A DNA stretch of 64,000 nucleotides from Luteimonas saliphila (GTDB lineage: Bacteria; Pseudomonadota; Gammaproteobacteria; Xanthomonadales; Xanthomonadaceae), in contig NZ_JAETWA010000024.1 of assembly GCF_016774335.1 (NCBI RefSeq), positions 1 through 64,000 on the forward strand, given 5' to 3'. The position numbers and the translations under genes were made by a program. The notes under the pieces were generated by a model. The model saw only the letters and a list, made by a program, of their open reading frames with translations. It was not told where the DNA came from and searched no databases. Positions 53,061 through 62,270 of this stretch are shown here, piece after piece; positions within the stretch are counted from its first letter, which is position 1, and each line of letters starts with the position of its first letter.

Positions 53061-53966
53061 GTGGCGCAGCCGGGCAAGCCCGCTTCCCTGATCCTGCAGG
53101 TCCTGCTCGTCCTGCTGCTGCCGGTGTCGCCACGGGCCGCCGCGCAGGATGCGGCGCCGCGGGAGCAGGAGCAGGCACGCCCCTACGTCGAGACCAGCTA
53201 CCTGATCGCGCCACGCAGGGTCGGGGATTTCGTGCTGCAGGACGCCAGCTACGACGAGGGCCGGAAATACTCCGGCGCGGGCTTCCGCTATGCCGTCGAG
53301 GGACACCAGGAAACCCGCATCGACGTCTATGTCTACCCTGCGGGCCGCATGCCGCGGGCCTCGGCGCTGACCGGCGGCATGGCCGGGTTCCGCGCCGATC
53401 TCGCGCGCGCCGTCGATGCCGGCACCTATGCCGACCTGGTGCTGGAGGACGAACAGGAGTTCGCGCTGGTCGAGGACTCGACGGTCGCCGCAGCGGACAC
53501 GCCCGGGGACGGGGACAGTCTCGAAGCGATCCTGGCCATCGTCGCGTCCGGCAACCGGCCTTCCGGGCGCAAGCTCCCGATGACCATGACGCTGCAGCCG
53601 CACGGCTGGCCCATGCAGTCGGTCGGCTATCTGTTCTACCGGCAGCTGTACTACTTCAAGCTCCGCGCGTCGGCCGCGCAGGAACGCATCGCTTCGGCGG
53701 ACTTCGACGCCCTCGTCGATCGCGCCGCGCGGACGCTCGTCCCCGCGATCGAGGTCGCCAACGTGGGGGCGTGCGCCAGGTCCGTGATCCATGTGACCGC
53801 GGAGGCCCCGGCGGAAGAGGTGGCGCGGGAAATGGTGATGCAGGGGACCGAACACCAGGGCTACAACTGCCATGAAACGGCCGAAGCGGCGGACATCGGT
53901 CGAAAGTCGGCCGACGCCGAAGTGGTCGAGATCGCCTACCGGGCCGAGGAGTGGAACGCGCCATGA
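53061..53966 (+). CDS. Secreted hypothetical protein between phoH and ybeY
   Basis: A 301-residue protein with a signal peptide ([20 protein letters not shown]). No family is recognised. The mature part is mixed alpha/beta with [37 protein letters not shown] and [20 protein letters not shown], and two late Cys (GACARSV, GYNCHE). The GTG start at 53061 has GAGG 7 bases upstream. It lies 33 bases after phoH and its stop overlaps the ybeY start (ATGA), so it belongs to this operon even though its neighbours act in the cytoplasm. Confidence 0.75.
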   Translation: MAQPGKPASLILQVLLVLLLPVSPRAAAQDAAPREQEQARPYVETSYLIAPRRVGDFVLQDASYDEGRKYSGAGFRYAVEGHQETRIDVYVYPAGRMPRASALTGGMAGFRADLARAVDAGTYADLVLEDEQEFALVEDSTVAAADTPGDGDSLEAILAIVASGNRPSGRKLPMTMTLQPHGWPMQSVGYLFYRQLYYFKLRASAAQERIASADFDALVDRAARTLVPAIEVANVGACARSVIHVTAEAPAEEVAREMVMQGTEHQGYNCHETAEAADIGRKSADAEVVEIAYRAEEWNAP

Positions 53967-54451
53967 CCCGCGGCCCCATCCGCCTCGACGTCGCCGTCGG
54001 CTACGCCATCCCGCGCAAGGGCCTGCCTTCGGCGGTGTCGTTCCGCAAATGGACGGCGGCGGCGCTCGCCGGCCGTATCCGCGAAGCCGACCTGGCGATC
54101 CGCGTCGTCGGCACGAAGGAAGCCCGCGCGCTCAACCGCCACTACCGCGGCCGGGACTATGCGACCAACGTGCTCAGCTTTCCGGCCGAACTCCCCGAGG
54201 GCCTGCCACCGGGCGTGCGCATGCCCCTGCTCGGCGACCTGGTGATCTGTGCGCCGGTGGTGGCGCGCGAGGCCCGCGAACAGAAGAAGCCGCTCGCGGC
54301 CCACTACGCGCACCTCACCGTGCACGGCGTCCTGCACCTGCTGGGCTGGGATCACAGCGACGACCGCGAAGCCGACGCGATGGAGCAGCTCGAACGCGAG
54401 ATCCTCGCCGGCCTGGGCATCGACGACCCGTATCTGCCGATGCCGGACTAG
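53963..54451 (+). CDS. ybeY: Endoribonuclease YbeY (rRNA maturation factor)
   Basis: A 162-residue zinc-dependent endoribonuclease that helps mature 16S rRNA and control 70S quality. The metal motif is [17 protein letters not shown] (three His). The conserved [17 protein letters not shown] (Lys/Arg plus NVLSFP) is present. The ATG at 53963 overlaps the previous stop by four bases. The phoH-ybeY pairing is conserved in proteobacteria. Confidence 0.96.
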   Translation: MTRGPIRLDVAVGYAIPRKGLPSAVSFRKWTAAALAGRIREADLAIRVVGTKEARALNRHYRGRDYATNVLSFPAELPEGLPPGVRMPLLGDLVICAPVVAREAREQKKPLAAHYAHLTVHGVLHLLGWDHSDDREADAMEQLEREILAGLGIDDPYLPMPD

Positions 54452-54460
54452 AGGCGCGCA

Positions 54461-54946
54461 TCACAGGCAATCGATCAGGCCATCCATCATCGTGCGCTGC
54501 GTGCCGGGAAGGGGCGCATACAACGGTTCCTCCTGGTCGCCGAGCGCGGCGAGCAGCTGTTCGATGGTGGTGCCCGCCGGCAAGGGCGTACGGCACTGCC
54601 AGAAGGCGCGCTCGACCCCGATCCTGCCGTTGGTCGGGGCGATCTCCTCGTGGCTGGCCGCGAAGGTCCAGCTGCACATGCCGATCCGGCCGCTGGCCCG
54701 GTGCACCGAGCACAGGTAGCGCAGCGACTGGATGTTGCTGTACTCGCCCTCGCAGAAGGTATCGCCGCAGATCTCGTCGAACCCGCGGCGCAGGCCCCGG
54801 GTGAGATTGAACCAGGCCTCGTACTGCGCGTCGGTCTGCAGGTAGCCGGTGATGTCGATGTAATCGGGACCTTGCTGCGCGCGCGCGACCGTGGCCGGCA
54901 GCAGGGTGATGAGCGCACTCAGGGTCAGAACCTGGATGCATCGCAT
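54461..54946 (-). CDS. Secreted small protein with six cysteines
   Basis: A 161-residue protein with a signal peptide (VLTLSALITLLPATVARA). Six Cys follow (EIC, TFC, YLC, GMC, WQC, and the penultimate residue), enough for three disulfides. No family is recognised. A strong AAGGAGG lies 7 bases before the ATG, so it is well translated. It is on the strand opposite to ybeY and converges with it 9 bases away, breaking the ybeY-ybeX block. The role is unknown. Confidence 0.75.
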   Translation of the reverse strand: MRCIQVLTLSALITLLPATVARAQQGPDYIDITGYLQTDAQYEAWFNLTRGLRRGFDEICGDTFCEGEYSNIQSLRYLCSVHRASGRIGMCSWTFAASHEEIAPTNGRIGVERAFWQCRTPLPAGTTIEQLLAALGDQEEPLYAPLPGTQRTMMDGLIDCL

Positions 54947-55416
54947 GGAACGTCCTCCTTGACGTGGTGGATGGAGTTGTCGCCGGCACAGGATCGGCGG
55001 GGGCGCACACCCGGCCTATCGGGCGACATCCCGGGCAGCCGTCGGAAAACTCCCCGTCCCCGGGCGTCACCAGCGCCATCGGGTCCGCCGTGCCGCGCGC
55101 GTTCGCGCTCCCATCCACGCAACCTGCGACTTGCAGCGCACGCCAACGCGAGGCAGCGGGCGACGGGACGCGGGGAACCCGGGCGCGCGGCGGCCTTCCC
55201 GGCCGCACCGCGAACCGCCCCCCCCGAGCGCCTCCCCGCTGCCACGAGACGGATCGGCCCGGCAGGGTTCGCCAGCGACGTTTCGATCCGATCCCAGGCG
55301 CCCGAAGGGCTGCGTGTAAAGGACCGCGTCGGCGCCAGCGCGTCCCGCGGCGCGAGGGTTTTCCCCAGATTGCCGCTGCCGCCGGCGCCGGCTAGTGTCG
55401 TCGCATCCTTGCAGGG
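54947..55416. other. 470-base divergent intergenic region
   Basis: No convincing gene is seen. It lies between the divergent starts of the Cys-rich secreted protein and the toxin-like gene and must hold both promoters. The only AT-richer patch near the right side is GTGTAAAGGA (55313-55322) and TTTTCCCC (55359-55366). No repeat or RNA gene was found. Confidence 0.4.
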
Positions 55417-56397
55417 ATGGCCTTGGCCATGGGCGTGTTCGACAGTATCGGGAACGGACTTTCGCAGGTCGGCGGCGTATTCAAGGGCGCAGGCGAAACG
55501 CTGTGGGAAACCGGCAAGGGCGTGGTCGACCTCGGCGTCGGCGTGGCCCGGACCGGCTACGACCTCAGCGGCGCCGGCCTGATCACCGATGCCTACGAGG
55601 GCCTGACCGGGCAGGACGCACCGGACTGGCTGCCGTCCGCGCAGCGCGGCGGCGAGCGTCTGGAAGGCGCCTTCGAGACCGCCGCCACCATCGCCCGCAA
55701 CCCCGGGCTGCTGGTCGACGCAGTGGTCGATCCCATCGTCGACGACTGGAACAACGGCAACTACGGCGAGGCCATCGGTCGCGGGCTGACCGAGGCGGTG
55801 CTGGTGGTGGTGGGCACCAAGGGCGTGGACAAGGCCGCCAGGGGCGGACGGGTGGCCGATACCGCCAGCGACATCGCCGACGCCGCGCGTACCGGTACCC
55901 GCATCGACAACGCCGTCCCCCTGACGCGCACCCAGATCGACGACATCAGCGCCCTGCCCAAGGGCCACCGGCCGGACCCGGCCGAGTACCTGCCGACACG
56001 GTACATCTCCGACCACCTCGCCCTGTTCGAGGGCGGCGCCACCCGATTCCAGCTCAAGTCCGGCCTCGACAAGTACGGCCCGGGCCAGGTCGACGGCACC
56101 TCGTTCGTGATGACCCGCTCGCAGGCCGACGAACTGCTCGCCGCCACCAACGGCGATCCGCGCGCCCTGGAGCGCGCGCTGGGACTGCCCGAGGGCCAGC
56201 TCGACGGCAACACGCTGATGCGCGTGGACTTCGACAATCCCGCCGAACTCGACCTGCGCCTGCCGTCGGGCAATGAGGCCGGCGCCAACGACAAGTGGAT
56301 TCCCGGCGGCAGGCTGCCGGACGGCTCGGCCGAGGCCGTGATTGACGTTGCCAGCATCCCGCCAGCAAGATATTCGGCGACTCCGGTCGACCCCTGA
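55417..56397 (+). CDS. Polymorphic-toxin-like effector (candidate)
   Basis: 326 residues (ATG at 55417 or 55429). The N-terminal half is a Gly-rich helical pre-toxin region (VFKGAGETLWETGKG, DLGVGVARTGYDLSG, LVDAVVDPIVDDWNNGNYGE, and EAVLVVVGTKGVDKAA), typical of secreted polymorphic toxins or type VI effectors. The C-terminal half (about 185-326) has YLPTRYISDHLALFEGGATR, YGPGQVDGTSFVMTRSQ, GDPRALERALGLPEG and LPSGNEAGANDKWIPGG, a C-terminal module I recognise from polymorphic toxins but cannot name with certainty. A small gene 25 bases downstream looks like its immunity partner. No secretion genes are in the window. Confidence 0.65.
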   Translation: MALAMGVFDSIGNGLSQVGGVFKGAGETLWETGKGVVDLGVGVARTGYDLSGAGLITDAYEGLTGQDAPDWLPSAQRGGERLEGAFETAATIARNPGLLVDAVVDPIVDDWNNGNYGEAIGRGLTEAVLVVVGTKGVDKAARGGRVADTASDIADAARTGTRIDNAVPLTRTQIDDISALPKGHRPDPAEYLPTRYISDHLALFEGGATRFQLKSGLDKYGPGQVDGTSFVMTRSQADELLAATNGDPRALERALGLPEGQLDGNTLMRVDFDNPAELDLRLPSGNEAGANDKWIPGGRLPDGSAEAVIDVASIPPARYSATPVDP

Positions 56398-56422
56398 CCT
56401 CCGCGCGCGGAACCGCCCCGAA

Positions 56423-56686
56423 GTGAAATTCACCGATCTGTTCGTGAGCCGCGAGCTGCGTTTTTCCCTCGGCATCGAAGAACAATCCGGGCGCTACTAC
56501 CTCTCGATCCCCGTGGCCAACCGCATGGCCGACTACGAGGAGTACTACGAGATCGACCGCGCCGCGCTGGAGCGCTACCGGGTCGATCCGGCCGCTGCGG
56601 AGGGGTTCCTGCAGCGCTGCCGCAACCGCGAGGCGGACGAGCTGCTGATCCTCAAGCCAGGCAGCGACCGCGGCGTGCCGGCCTGA
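56423..56686 (+). CDS. Putative immunity protein paired with the upstream toxin-like gene
   Basis: 87 residues from a GTG start: VKFTDLFVSRELRFSLGIEE, then SGRYYLSIPVANRMADYEEY and a C-terminus with RCRNREADELLILKPG. Small acidic proteins of this pattern occur directly after toxin genes with the same C-terminal module. It begins 25 bases after the toxin-like gene on the same strand. A longer start overlapping the toxin gene (56342) exists but would add an unlikely basic leader. Its function as antidote is inferred from position and resemblance. Confidence 0.65.
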   Translation: MKFTDLFVSRELRFSLGIEEQSGRYYLSIPVANRMADYEEYYEIDRAALERYRVDPAAAEGFLQRCRNREADELLILKPGSDRGVPA

Positions 56687-56790
56687 GCGCCGAACCCCAC
56701 CGACGCGCGTGACGGGCACCTTTCACGCCGCCGCGGTAGACTTCACCGGCCGCCCCTGGCGGCACCTCTTGAATCAAGCACCCGAAAGCA

Positions 56791-57666
56791 ATGTCCGAGG
56801 ACGACAGTAGTACCGGCACCGCCGAAACCGCGGAACGGCGGCGCAGTTGGCTGGAACGGCTCAGTTCCGCGATTTCCGGCGAGCCCAGCACCCGCGACGA
56901 CCTGGTCGAACTGCTGCGCGATACCCATTCCGACGGCCTGATCGAGGCCGACACCCTGCGGATGATGGAGGGCGCGCTGGCCGTGTCCGACATGACCGTG
57001 GGCGACGTGATGGTGTCGCGTTCGCAGATGGTCGCCCTTCCCGCCGATGCCAGGTTCCTGGACCTGATGAAGCAGGTGGTCGAATCCGGCCATTCGCGCT
57101 TCCCGGTGCACGGCGAGGACAAGGACGAGATTCTCGGCATCCTGCTGGCCAAGGACCTGCTGCGCGGCGTGGTGGCCGACAACGGGCCGGGCACGATCCA
57201 CGAACTGCTGCGCCCGGCGGTGCTGATCCCCGAGTCGAAGAAGCTCAACCTGCTGCTGCGCGAATTCCGCCAGTCGCGCAACCACATGGCGATCGTGATC
57301 GACGAGTACGGCGGCGTCGCCGGGCTGGTGACGATCGAGGACGTGCTGGAGGAAATCGTCGGCGAGATCGACGACGAGCACGACGACGCCGAGGACCCGA
57401 ACGCGCTGATCGCGGCGCAGGCCGATGGCCAGTACGTGGTCGATGCGCTGACCCCGATCGCCGATTTCAACGAGCGTTTCAGCGCGGATTTCGACGACGA
57501 CGAGTACGACACCATCGGCGGCCTGGTCACCGCGGCGATCGGTCACCTGCCCGAAGCCGGCGAGGAGCTCACGCTGGGCCGCTTCGCGTTCCGCGTGACC
57601 CGCGCCGACGCGCGCCGGCTGCATGCCCTGCACGTCAGCGTGCATGCCGATCATTCCGCCGAATAG
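56791..57666 (+). CDS. ybeX: CBS-domain protein YbeX / CorC family
   Basis: A 291-residue cytoplasmic protein with paired CBS domains (TVGDVMVSRSQMVALPADAR; YGGVAGLVTIEDVLEEIVGE) and a C-terminal CorC/HlyC domain (YDTIGGLVTAAIGHLPEAGE). YbeX is linked to ribosome and magnesium/cobalt homeostasis and normally follows ybeY. Here 2.3 kb of other genes separates them. Next comes an Lnb-like gene rather than the lnt often found here. Confidence 0.93.
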   Translation: MSEDDSSTGTAETAERRRSWLERLSSAISGEPSTRDDLVELLRDTHSDGLIEADTLRMMEGALAVSDMTVGDVMVSRSQMVALPADARFLDLMKQVVESGHSRFPVHGEDKDEILGILLAKDLLRGVVADNGPGTIHELLRPAVLIPESKKLNLLLREFRQSRNHMAIVIDEYGGVAGLVTIEDVLEEIVGEIDDEHDDAEDPNALIAAQADGQYVVDALTPIADFNERFSADFDDDEYDTIGGLVTAAIGHLPEAGEELTLGRFAFRVTRADARRLHALHVSVHADHSAE

Positions 57667-57832
57667 CGGGCCCGTCCCCGCTGCGGCGGACGGGCCCGGG
57701 CGGACACGCGAAGCACGGCTCGCCGATCGCTGGCTGGCGCTCCCGGACGTCCGGCCCGGCATCGCGAACCCGTCGACCGGATCGCACGCGGGCCCGCCCC
57801 TGTTCGCCTGCCGGCCCCGGCGCCCGGTGCGG

Positions 57833-58990
57833 ATGCTGATGCTGCTCCTGTGGCTGCTGGCCTTTCCGGCCGCGGCGCAGGTCCGCATCGGCGTCGCCAC
57901 GATGCTGCCCGGCGAGATCTTCTTCGAGCGTTTCGGCCACAACGCGATCGTGATCGACGATCCGGCGACCGGCGGGCCGGTCTCGTACAACTTCGGCTTC
58001 TTCGACCTGGACGAGCCGGATTTCACCGGCCGCTTCGTGCGCGGAGACATGCGCTACCGGCTGGTCGCGCTGCCGCTGTCGCAGGACCTGGCCTACTACC
58101 GCGAGGTCGGGCGCGGCGTCTCTGTGCAATGGCTCGACCTGGATCAGGACGAAGCTGCGCGCCTGGCCGCGGCGCTCGCGGACAACGCGCGCCCCGAAAA
58201 CGCGGTCTACCGCTACGACTACTTCACCGACAACTGTTCCACGCGCGTGCGCGACGCGCTCGACGGTGCGCTCGGCGGCCTGCTCCGGCAGCAGCTGGCC
58301 GGACGCTCGCGCGGCAACACCTTCCGCGGCGACGCGGTGCGGCTGGCCTCGCCCGCGCCGTGGCTGTGGCTGGGCTTCGACCTGGGCCTCGGTCCCGCGG
58401 CCGACAGGCCCAACGCGCTGTGGGACGACGCCTTCGTGCCGATGCGCCTGGCCGATGCGCTGGCCGGCATCCGCCGAGCGGACGGCCGCCCGCTGGTCGC
58501 CGCGACCGAAGAACTGCTGCCGCACCGGCTGCCGCCGGAACCGCCCGAGGCGCCGCGGCCGTGGTGGCCTTGGCTGCTCGCCGGCCTCGCGATCGCCGCG
58601 GGCTCGCGCCTGCTCGGCCAGCGCCGCCCTGCCGCGCTGGCGGCGCTGGCGCTGCCGTTCTGGACGCTGGCCGGCATCCTCGGCCCGACGATGCTGTTCC
58701 TCTGGGGCTTCACCGAACACCGCTTCGCCTGGGCGAACCAGAACCTGCTGCTGCTGTCGCCGCTGTGCCTGCTGTTGTGGCCGGGGGGGTGGCGGATCGC
58801 GCGCGCGCGCGCGCCGGGCAGGCTGTTCCGCGCGATCGCGTGGCTGGTCGCCGCCGGCGCCGTACTCGCGCTGTTCCTGCACTGGCTGCCCGTGCTGCCG
58901 CAGCGCAACGCGCACTGGATCGCGCTGCTGCTGCCGATCCATGTCGCCCTGGCGTGGGCGCTCGCGGGCAGCCCGTCGCGGACTGCGTAA
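57833..58990 (+). CDS. Lnb-type (DUF4105) membrane protein, possible lipoprotein N-acyltransferase
   Basis: A 385-residue protein with a signal or anchor segment (MLMLLLWLLAFPAAAQ), a periplasmic DUF4105 domain with His36 in FERFGHNAIVIDDP and Cys135 in DYFTDNCSTRVRD, and four or five C-terminal membrane segments from about 250. DUF4105 has been renamed after Lnb, a lipoprotein N-acyltransferase that replaces Lnt in some bacteria; the His and Cys are candidate catalytic residues. GTG at 57827 is an alternative start. Runs G7 (58783-58789) and (GC)8 (58799-58814) lie in its 3' part. It follows ybeX, where lnt often stands. Confidence 0.75.
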   Translation: MLMLLLWLLAFPAAAQVRIGVATMLPGEIFFERFGHNAIVIDDPATGGPVSYNFGFFDLDEPDFTGRFVRGDMRYRLVALPLSQDLAYYREVGRGVSVQWLDLDQDEAARLAAALADNARPENAVYRYDYFTDNCSTRVRDALDGALGGLLRQQLAGRSRGNTFRGDAVRLASPAPWLWLGFDLGLGPAADRPNALWDDAFVPMRLADALAGIRRADGRPLVAATEELLPHRLPPEPPEAPRPWWPWLLAGLAIAAGSRLLGQRRPAALAALALPFWTLAGILGPTMLFLWGFTEHRFAWANQNLLLLSPLCLLLWPGGWRIARARAPGRLFRAIAWLVAAGAVLALFLHWLPVLPQRNAHWIALLLPIHVALAWALAGSPSRTA

Positions 58991-59098
58991 CTCGCGAATA
59001 CCGTCCTCCCACACCGCCGCAACTGCATACGTATGCACGCCTCGGGCGCGCGGGCGCCGTGACATCATCGGTCCGATTCCGCGAGAGGGACCCGCCCG

Positions 59099-61141
59099 AT
59101 GCAGATCCGCCACGCAGCCATCGCCGCCATGCTTCTGTGCGCCGCGGCATCACCCGGTTGGACGGCCCCGCCATCGCCGAAGGCGCAGGCTTGCTCGCCC
59201 GGCAACGTGCTGTGCGTCGAGCTGACCACCGACAACGACGGTCGGCCGAGCTACGCGGTGCATCGCGTGGGCCGTGAGGTCATCGCGCCTTCGCGCCTGG
59301 GCGTGCTGTTCACCGATGTGCCGAAGTTCGAGCGCAACCTCGAGATCGCTGAACTGGCACAGGATCGATTCGACCAGACCTGGGAACAACCCTGGGGCGA
59401 GCGCCGCGAGATCCGCAACCACTACAACCAGCTCACGGTGACCCTGCGCGAGAGGACGGGCCGCAAGCGCGACTTCGATGTGGTGTTCCGCCTCTACGAC
59501 GACGGCATCGGCTTCCGCTACGTGTTCCGCAACCAGCCCGGGCTGGAGGAGCTGAACATCGCCGAGGAACTGACCGAGTTCGCGCTCGCCAAGGACGCCA
59601 CCGCGTGGTGGATCCCGGCCTTCGAGTGGAACCGCGAGGAATACCTGTACCACACCACGCCGCTGCAGCAGGTCGGCGACGCGCAGACGCCGATCACGCT
59701 GCGCACCGGCGACGGCCTGCACGTGTCGATCCACGAGGCGGCGCTGGTCGACTACTCGGGCATGAACCTCACCCGCGTCGAAGGGCGAAGGCTCAAGGCG
59801 GCGCTCACCCCGGGCAGCGGCACGGCGGCGAAGGTGTCGGTGGCCACGCCCTTCAGCACGCCGTGGCGCACGCTGCAGGTCGCGACGCGCGCCGGCGACC
59901 TGGTCGAGTCCTCGCTGATCCTCAACCTCAACGAACCCAACAAGCTCGGCGACGTGTCCTGGGTCAAGCCGATGAAGTACGTCGGCGTGTGGTGGGAACT
60001 ACACATGGACCTCAAGACCTGGGGTACCGGTGCGCGCCACGGCGCCACCGACGCCAACGTGCGCCGGCACATCGACTTCGCCGCCGAGCATGGCTTCGGC
60101 GGGGTGCTGGTGGAAGGCTGGAACCGCGGCTGGGACGGCGACTGGTTCGGCAACGGCGAAGAGTTCAGCTTCACCGAGTCGGCCGGCGATTTCGACCTCG
60201 CGGCGCTGAGCGAGTACGCGCGAAGCAAGGGCGTGGTGCTGATCGGCCACCACGAGACCTCGGCCCATGCCGCGCACTACGAATCGCAGCTCGACGCCGC
60301 GTTCGACCTGTATCGGCGCGTCGGCGTGCCGGCGGTCAAGACCGGCTATGTCGCCGACGCCGGGCAGGCCAAGGTGCGCGATGCGGGCGGGAATATCGCC
60401 TACGCCTGGCACGAGGGGCAGGCCATGGCCAACCACCACCTCAAGGTGGTGACGGAAGCGGCGAAGCGCCGGATCTCGGTCAATCCGCACGAACCGGTGA
60501 AGGATACCGGGCTGCGGCGCACGTATCCGAACTGGGTCACCCGCGAGGGCGCGCGCGGCATGGAGTTCAGCGCCTGGGGCCAGCCCGGCAATCCGCCCGA
60601 GCACGAGGCCAACCTGGTGTTCACGCGCCTGCTGGCCGGACCGATGGACTACACGCCCGGCATCTTCGGCATGCGCACGCGTTCGTCCGGCGGCATCGAG
60701 ACCACCTGGGCCAAGCAGCTGGCGCTGTACGTGATGATCCACAGCCCGCTGCAGATGGCGGCCGACCTGCTGGACAACTACGAAAAGAACCCGGGCCCGT
60801 TCCAGTTCATCAAGGACGTGCCGGTGGACTGGGAGACCACCCGCGTGCTCAACGGCGAGATCGGCGACTACGTCACCATCGCACGCCGCGAACGCGGTGG
60901 CGACGACTGGTACCTGGGTTCGCTCACCGACGAGCATGCGCGCAGTTTCGAGGTGACGCTGTCGTTCCTCGACCCAGGTCGCCGCTACACCGCCCAGGTC
61001 TACCGCGACGGCGACGACGCGGACTACCGCGGCAACCGCGAGGACATCGTGATCGAGCAGCGCGAGGTGACGCACGCCGACACGCTGATCCTGCGGCTCG
61101 CACCGGGGGGCGGCCAGGCGATCCGCTTCGTCGCGCACTGA
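59099..61141 (+). CDS. GH97 glycoside hydrolase (alpha-glucosidase/galactosidase family), secreted
   Basis: A 680-residue secreted protein with an N-terminal signal (HAAIAAMLLCAAASPGWT), a GH97 N-terminal beta-sandwich, a TIM-barrel with VLVEGWNRGWDGDW, ISVNPHEPVKDTG and REGARGMEF, and a C-terminal beta domain. The Glu residues in VEGWN, NPHEP and REGARGME correspond to those of the inverting SusB branch. The retaining-type Asp site reads VKTGYVAD, with Gly. An alpha-glucosidase role is therefore the better guess. No polysaccharide-utilisation partners surround it. Confidence 0.88.
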   Translation: MQIRHAAIAAMLLCAAASPGWTAPPSPKAQACSPGNVLCVELTTDNDGRPSYAVHRVGREVIAPSRLGVLFTDVPKFERNLEIAELAQDRFDQTWEQPWGERREIRNHYNQLTVTLRERTGRKRDFDVVFRLYDDGIGFRYVFRNQPGLEELNIAEELTEFALAKDATAWWIPAFEWNREEYLYHTTPLQQVGDAQTPITLRTGDGLHVSIHEAALVDYSGMNLTRVEGRRLKAALTPGSGTAAKVSVATPFSTPWRTLQVATRAGDLVESSLILNLNEPNKLGDVSWVKPMKYVGVWWELHMDLKTWGTGARHGATDANVRRHIDFAAEHGFGGVLVEGWNRGWDGDWFGNGEEFSFTESAGDFDLAALSEYARSKGVVLIGHHETSAHAAHYESQLDAAFDLYRRVGVPAVKTGYVADAGQAKVRDAGGNIAYAWHEGQAMANHHLKVVTEAAKRRISVNPHEPVKDTGLRRTYPNWVTREGARGMEFSAWGQPGNPPEHEANLVFTRLLAGPMDYTPGIFGMRTRSSGGIETTWAKQLALYVMIHSPLQMAADLLDNYEKNPGPFQFIKDVPVDWETTRVLNGEIGDYVTIARRERGGDDWYLGSLTDEHARSFEVTLSFLDPGRRYTAQVYRDGDDADYRGNREDIVIEQREVTHADTLILRLAPGGGQAIRFVAH

Positions 61142-61265
61142 CGCAGGTGGGCGGCGACGCTTCCCGCCGACGCTCCCCTCCGATCGCCCCTCGCGTCCGA
61201 CCGGCGGCCGCGCATCTGCTCGCGCCGGCTTGCCCGCGCCGGCCCGCTCGCGCAGGATGCGTCCC

Positions 61266-62270
61266 ATGAGCGAAACGCCCGACCCCGCGTCGAATCCGCC
61301 TTGCGTCGTCAACTGCGCGGTGTACGCCCGCGACGGCGTCCGCCGCGACATCGCGCTCGACGCGATCAGCGACGTGCTCGCCCAGGACGACGGCAGCTTC
61401 GTCTGGATCGGGCTGTACGAGCCCGACGACGCCAGCCTCGAGAAGCTGCAGGAGGAGTTCGACCTGCACGAGCTCGCGATCGAGGACGCGCACAACGCGC
61501 ACCAGCGGCCCAAGGTCGAGGCCTACGGCCAGGCACTGTTCCTGGCGGTGAATACGGCGCAGATGGTCGACGGGCGCATCCTGTTCGGCGAGACCCACCT
61601 GTTCGTCGGTCCGAACTACCTGATCACGGTCCGGCACGGCGCTTCGCTTTCCTACGCGCACGCCCGCGCACGCGTCGAGCGCGAGCCGGCCCTGCTCGCA
61701 CTGGGTCCCTCGTACGCGCTGTACGCGGTGCTCGACTTCATCGTCGACAACTACCTGCCCATCGCCGACCAGTTCAAGGCCACGCTGCGCGCGCTCGAGC
61801 GCGACATCTTCTCCGACGCGTATCGGCGCAGCACCCTGGTGCGGCTCTACGATCTCAAGCGCGAACTGACCGAGATGCGGATGTCGGTGGCGCCGCTGAT
61901 CGACGTGCTGTCGCAGCTGGTGCGTTCGCCCTCGCCGCAGATCCCGGAGGAAACGCGCTTCTACTTCCGCGACGTGCACGACCACGTGATCCGGGTCAAC
62001 GACACGGTCGACGCACTGCGCGACCTGCTGGGCACGGCGATGGCGGTCAACCAGTCCCTGGTGACGCTGGCCCAGGGCGAGACGGTCAAGAAACTCGGCG
62101 CCTGGGCCGCACTGCTGGCGGCACCGACCCTGATCACCAGCTGGTACGGGATGAACTTCCATGCCATGCCCGAACTCGACGAACGCTACGCCTACCCGGT
62201 GCTGGTGCTGCTGGTCGGCGTGGTCTGCTTCGGTCTCTACCGCCTGTTCCGACGCATCGGCTGGCTCTAG
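61266..62270 (+). CDS. corA: CorA-type magnesium/cobalt transporter
   Basis: A 334-residue pentameric inner-membrane channel. The long cytoplasmic domain includes FVWIGLYEPDD and IEDAHNAHQRPKVE. The first membrane helix ends in the pore motif YGMNF, followed by a second helix (AYPVLVLLVGVVCFGLYRLF). Start at 61266 (MSETPDPA) is chosen within a GC-rich leader. Its TAG stop shares the palindrome CTAG with the stop of the convergent ArsA-like gene. Confidence 0.95.
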   Translation: MSETPDPASNPPCVVNCAVYARDGVRRDIALDAISDVLAQDDGSFVWIGLYEPDDASLEKLQEEFDLHELAIEDAHNAHQRPKVEAYGQALFLAVNTAQMVDGRILFGETHLFVGPNYLITVRHGASLSYAHARARVEREPALLALGPSYALYAVLDFIVDNYLPIADQFKATLRALERDIFSDAYRRSTLVRLYDLKRELTEMRMSVAPLIDVLSQLVRSPSPQIPEETRFYFRDVHDHVIRVNDTVDALRDLLGTAMAVNQSLVTLAQGETVKKLGAWAALLAAPTLITSWYGMNFHAMPELDERYAYPVLVLLVGVVCFGLYRLFRRIGWL

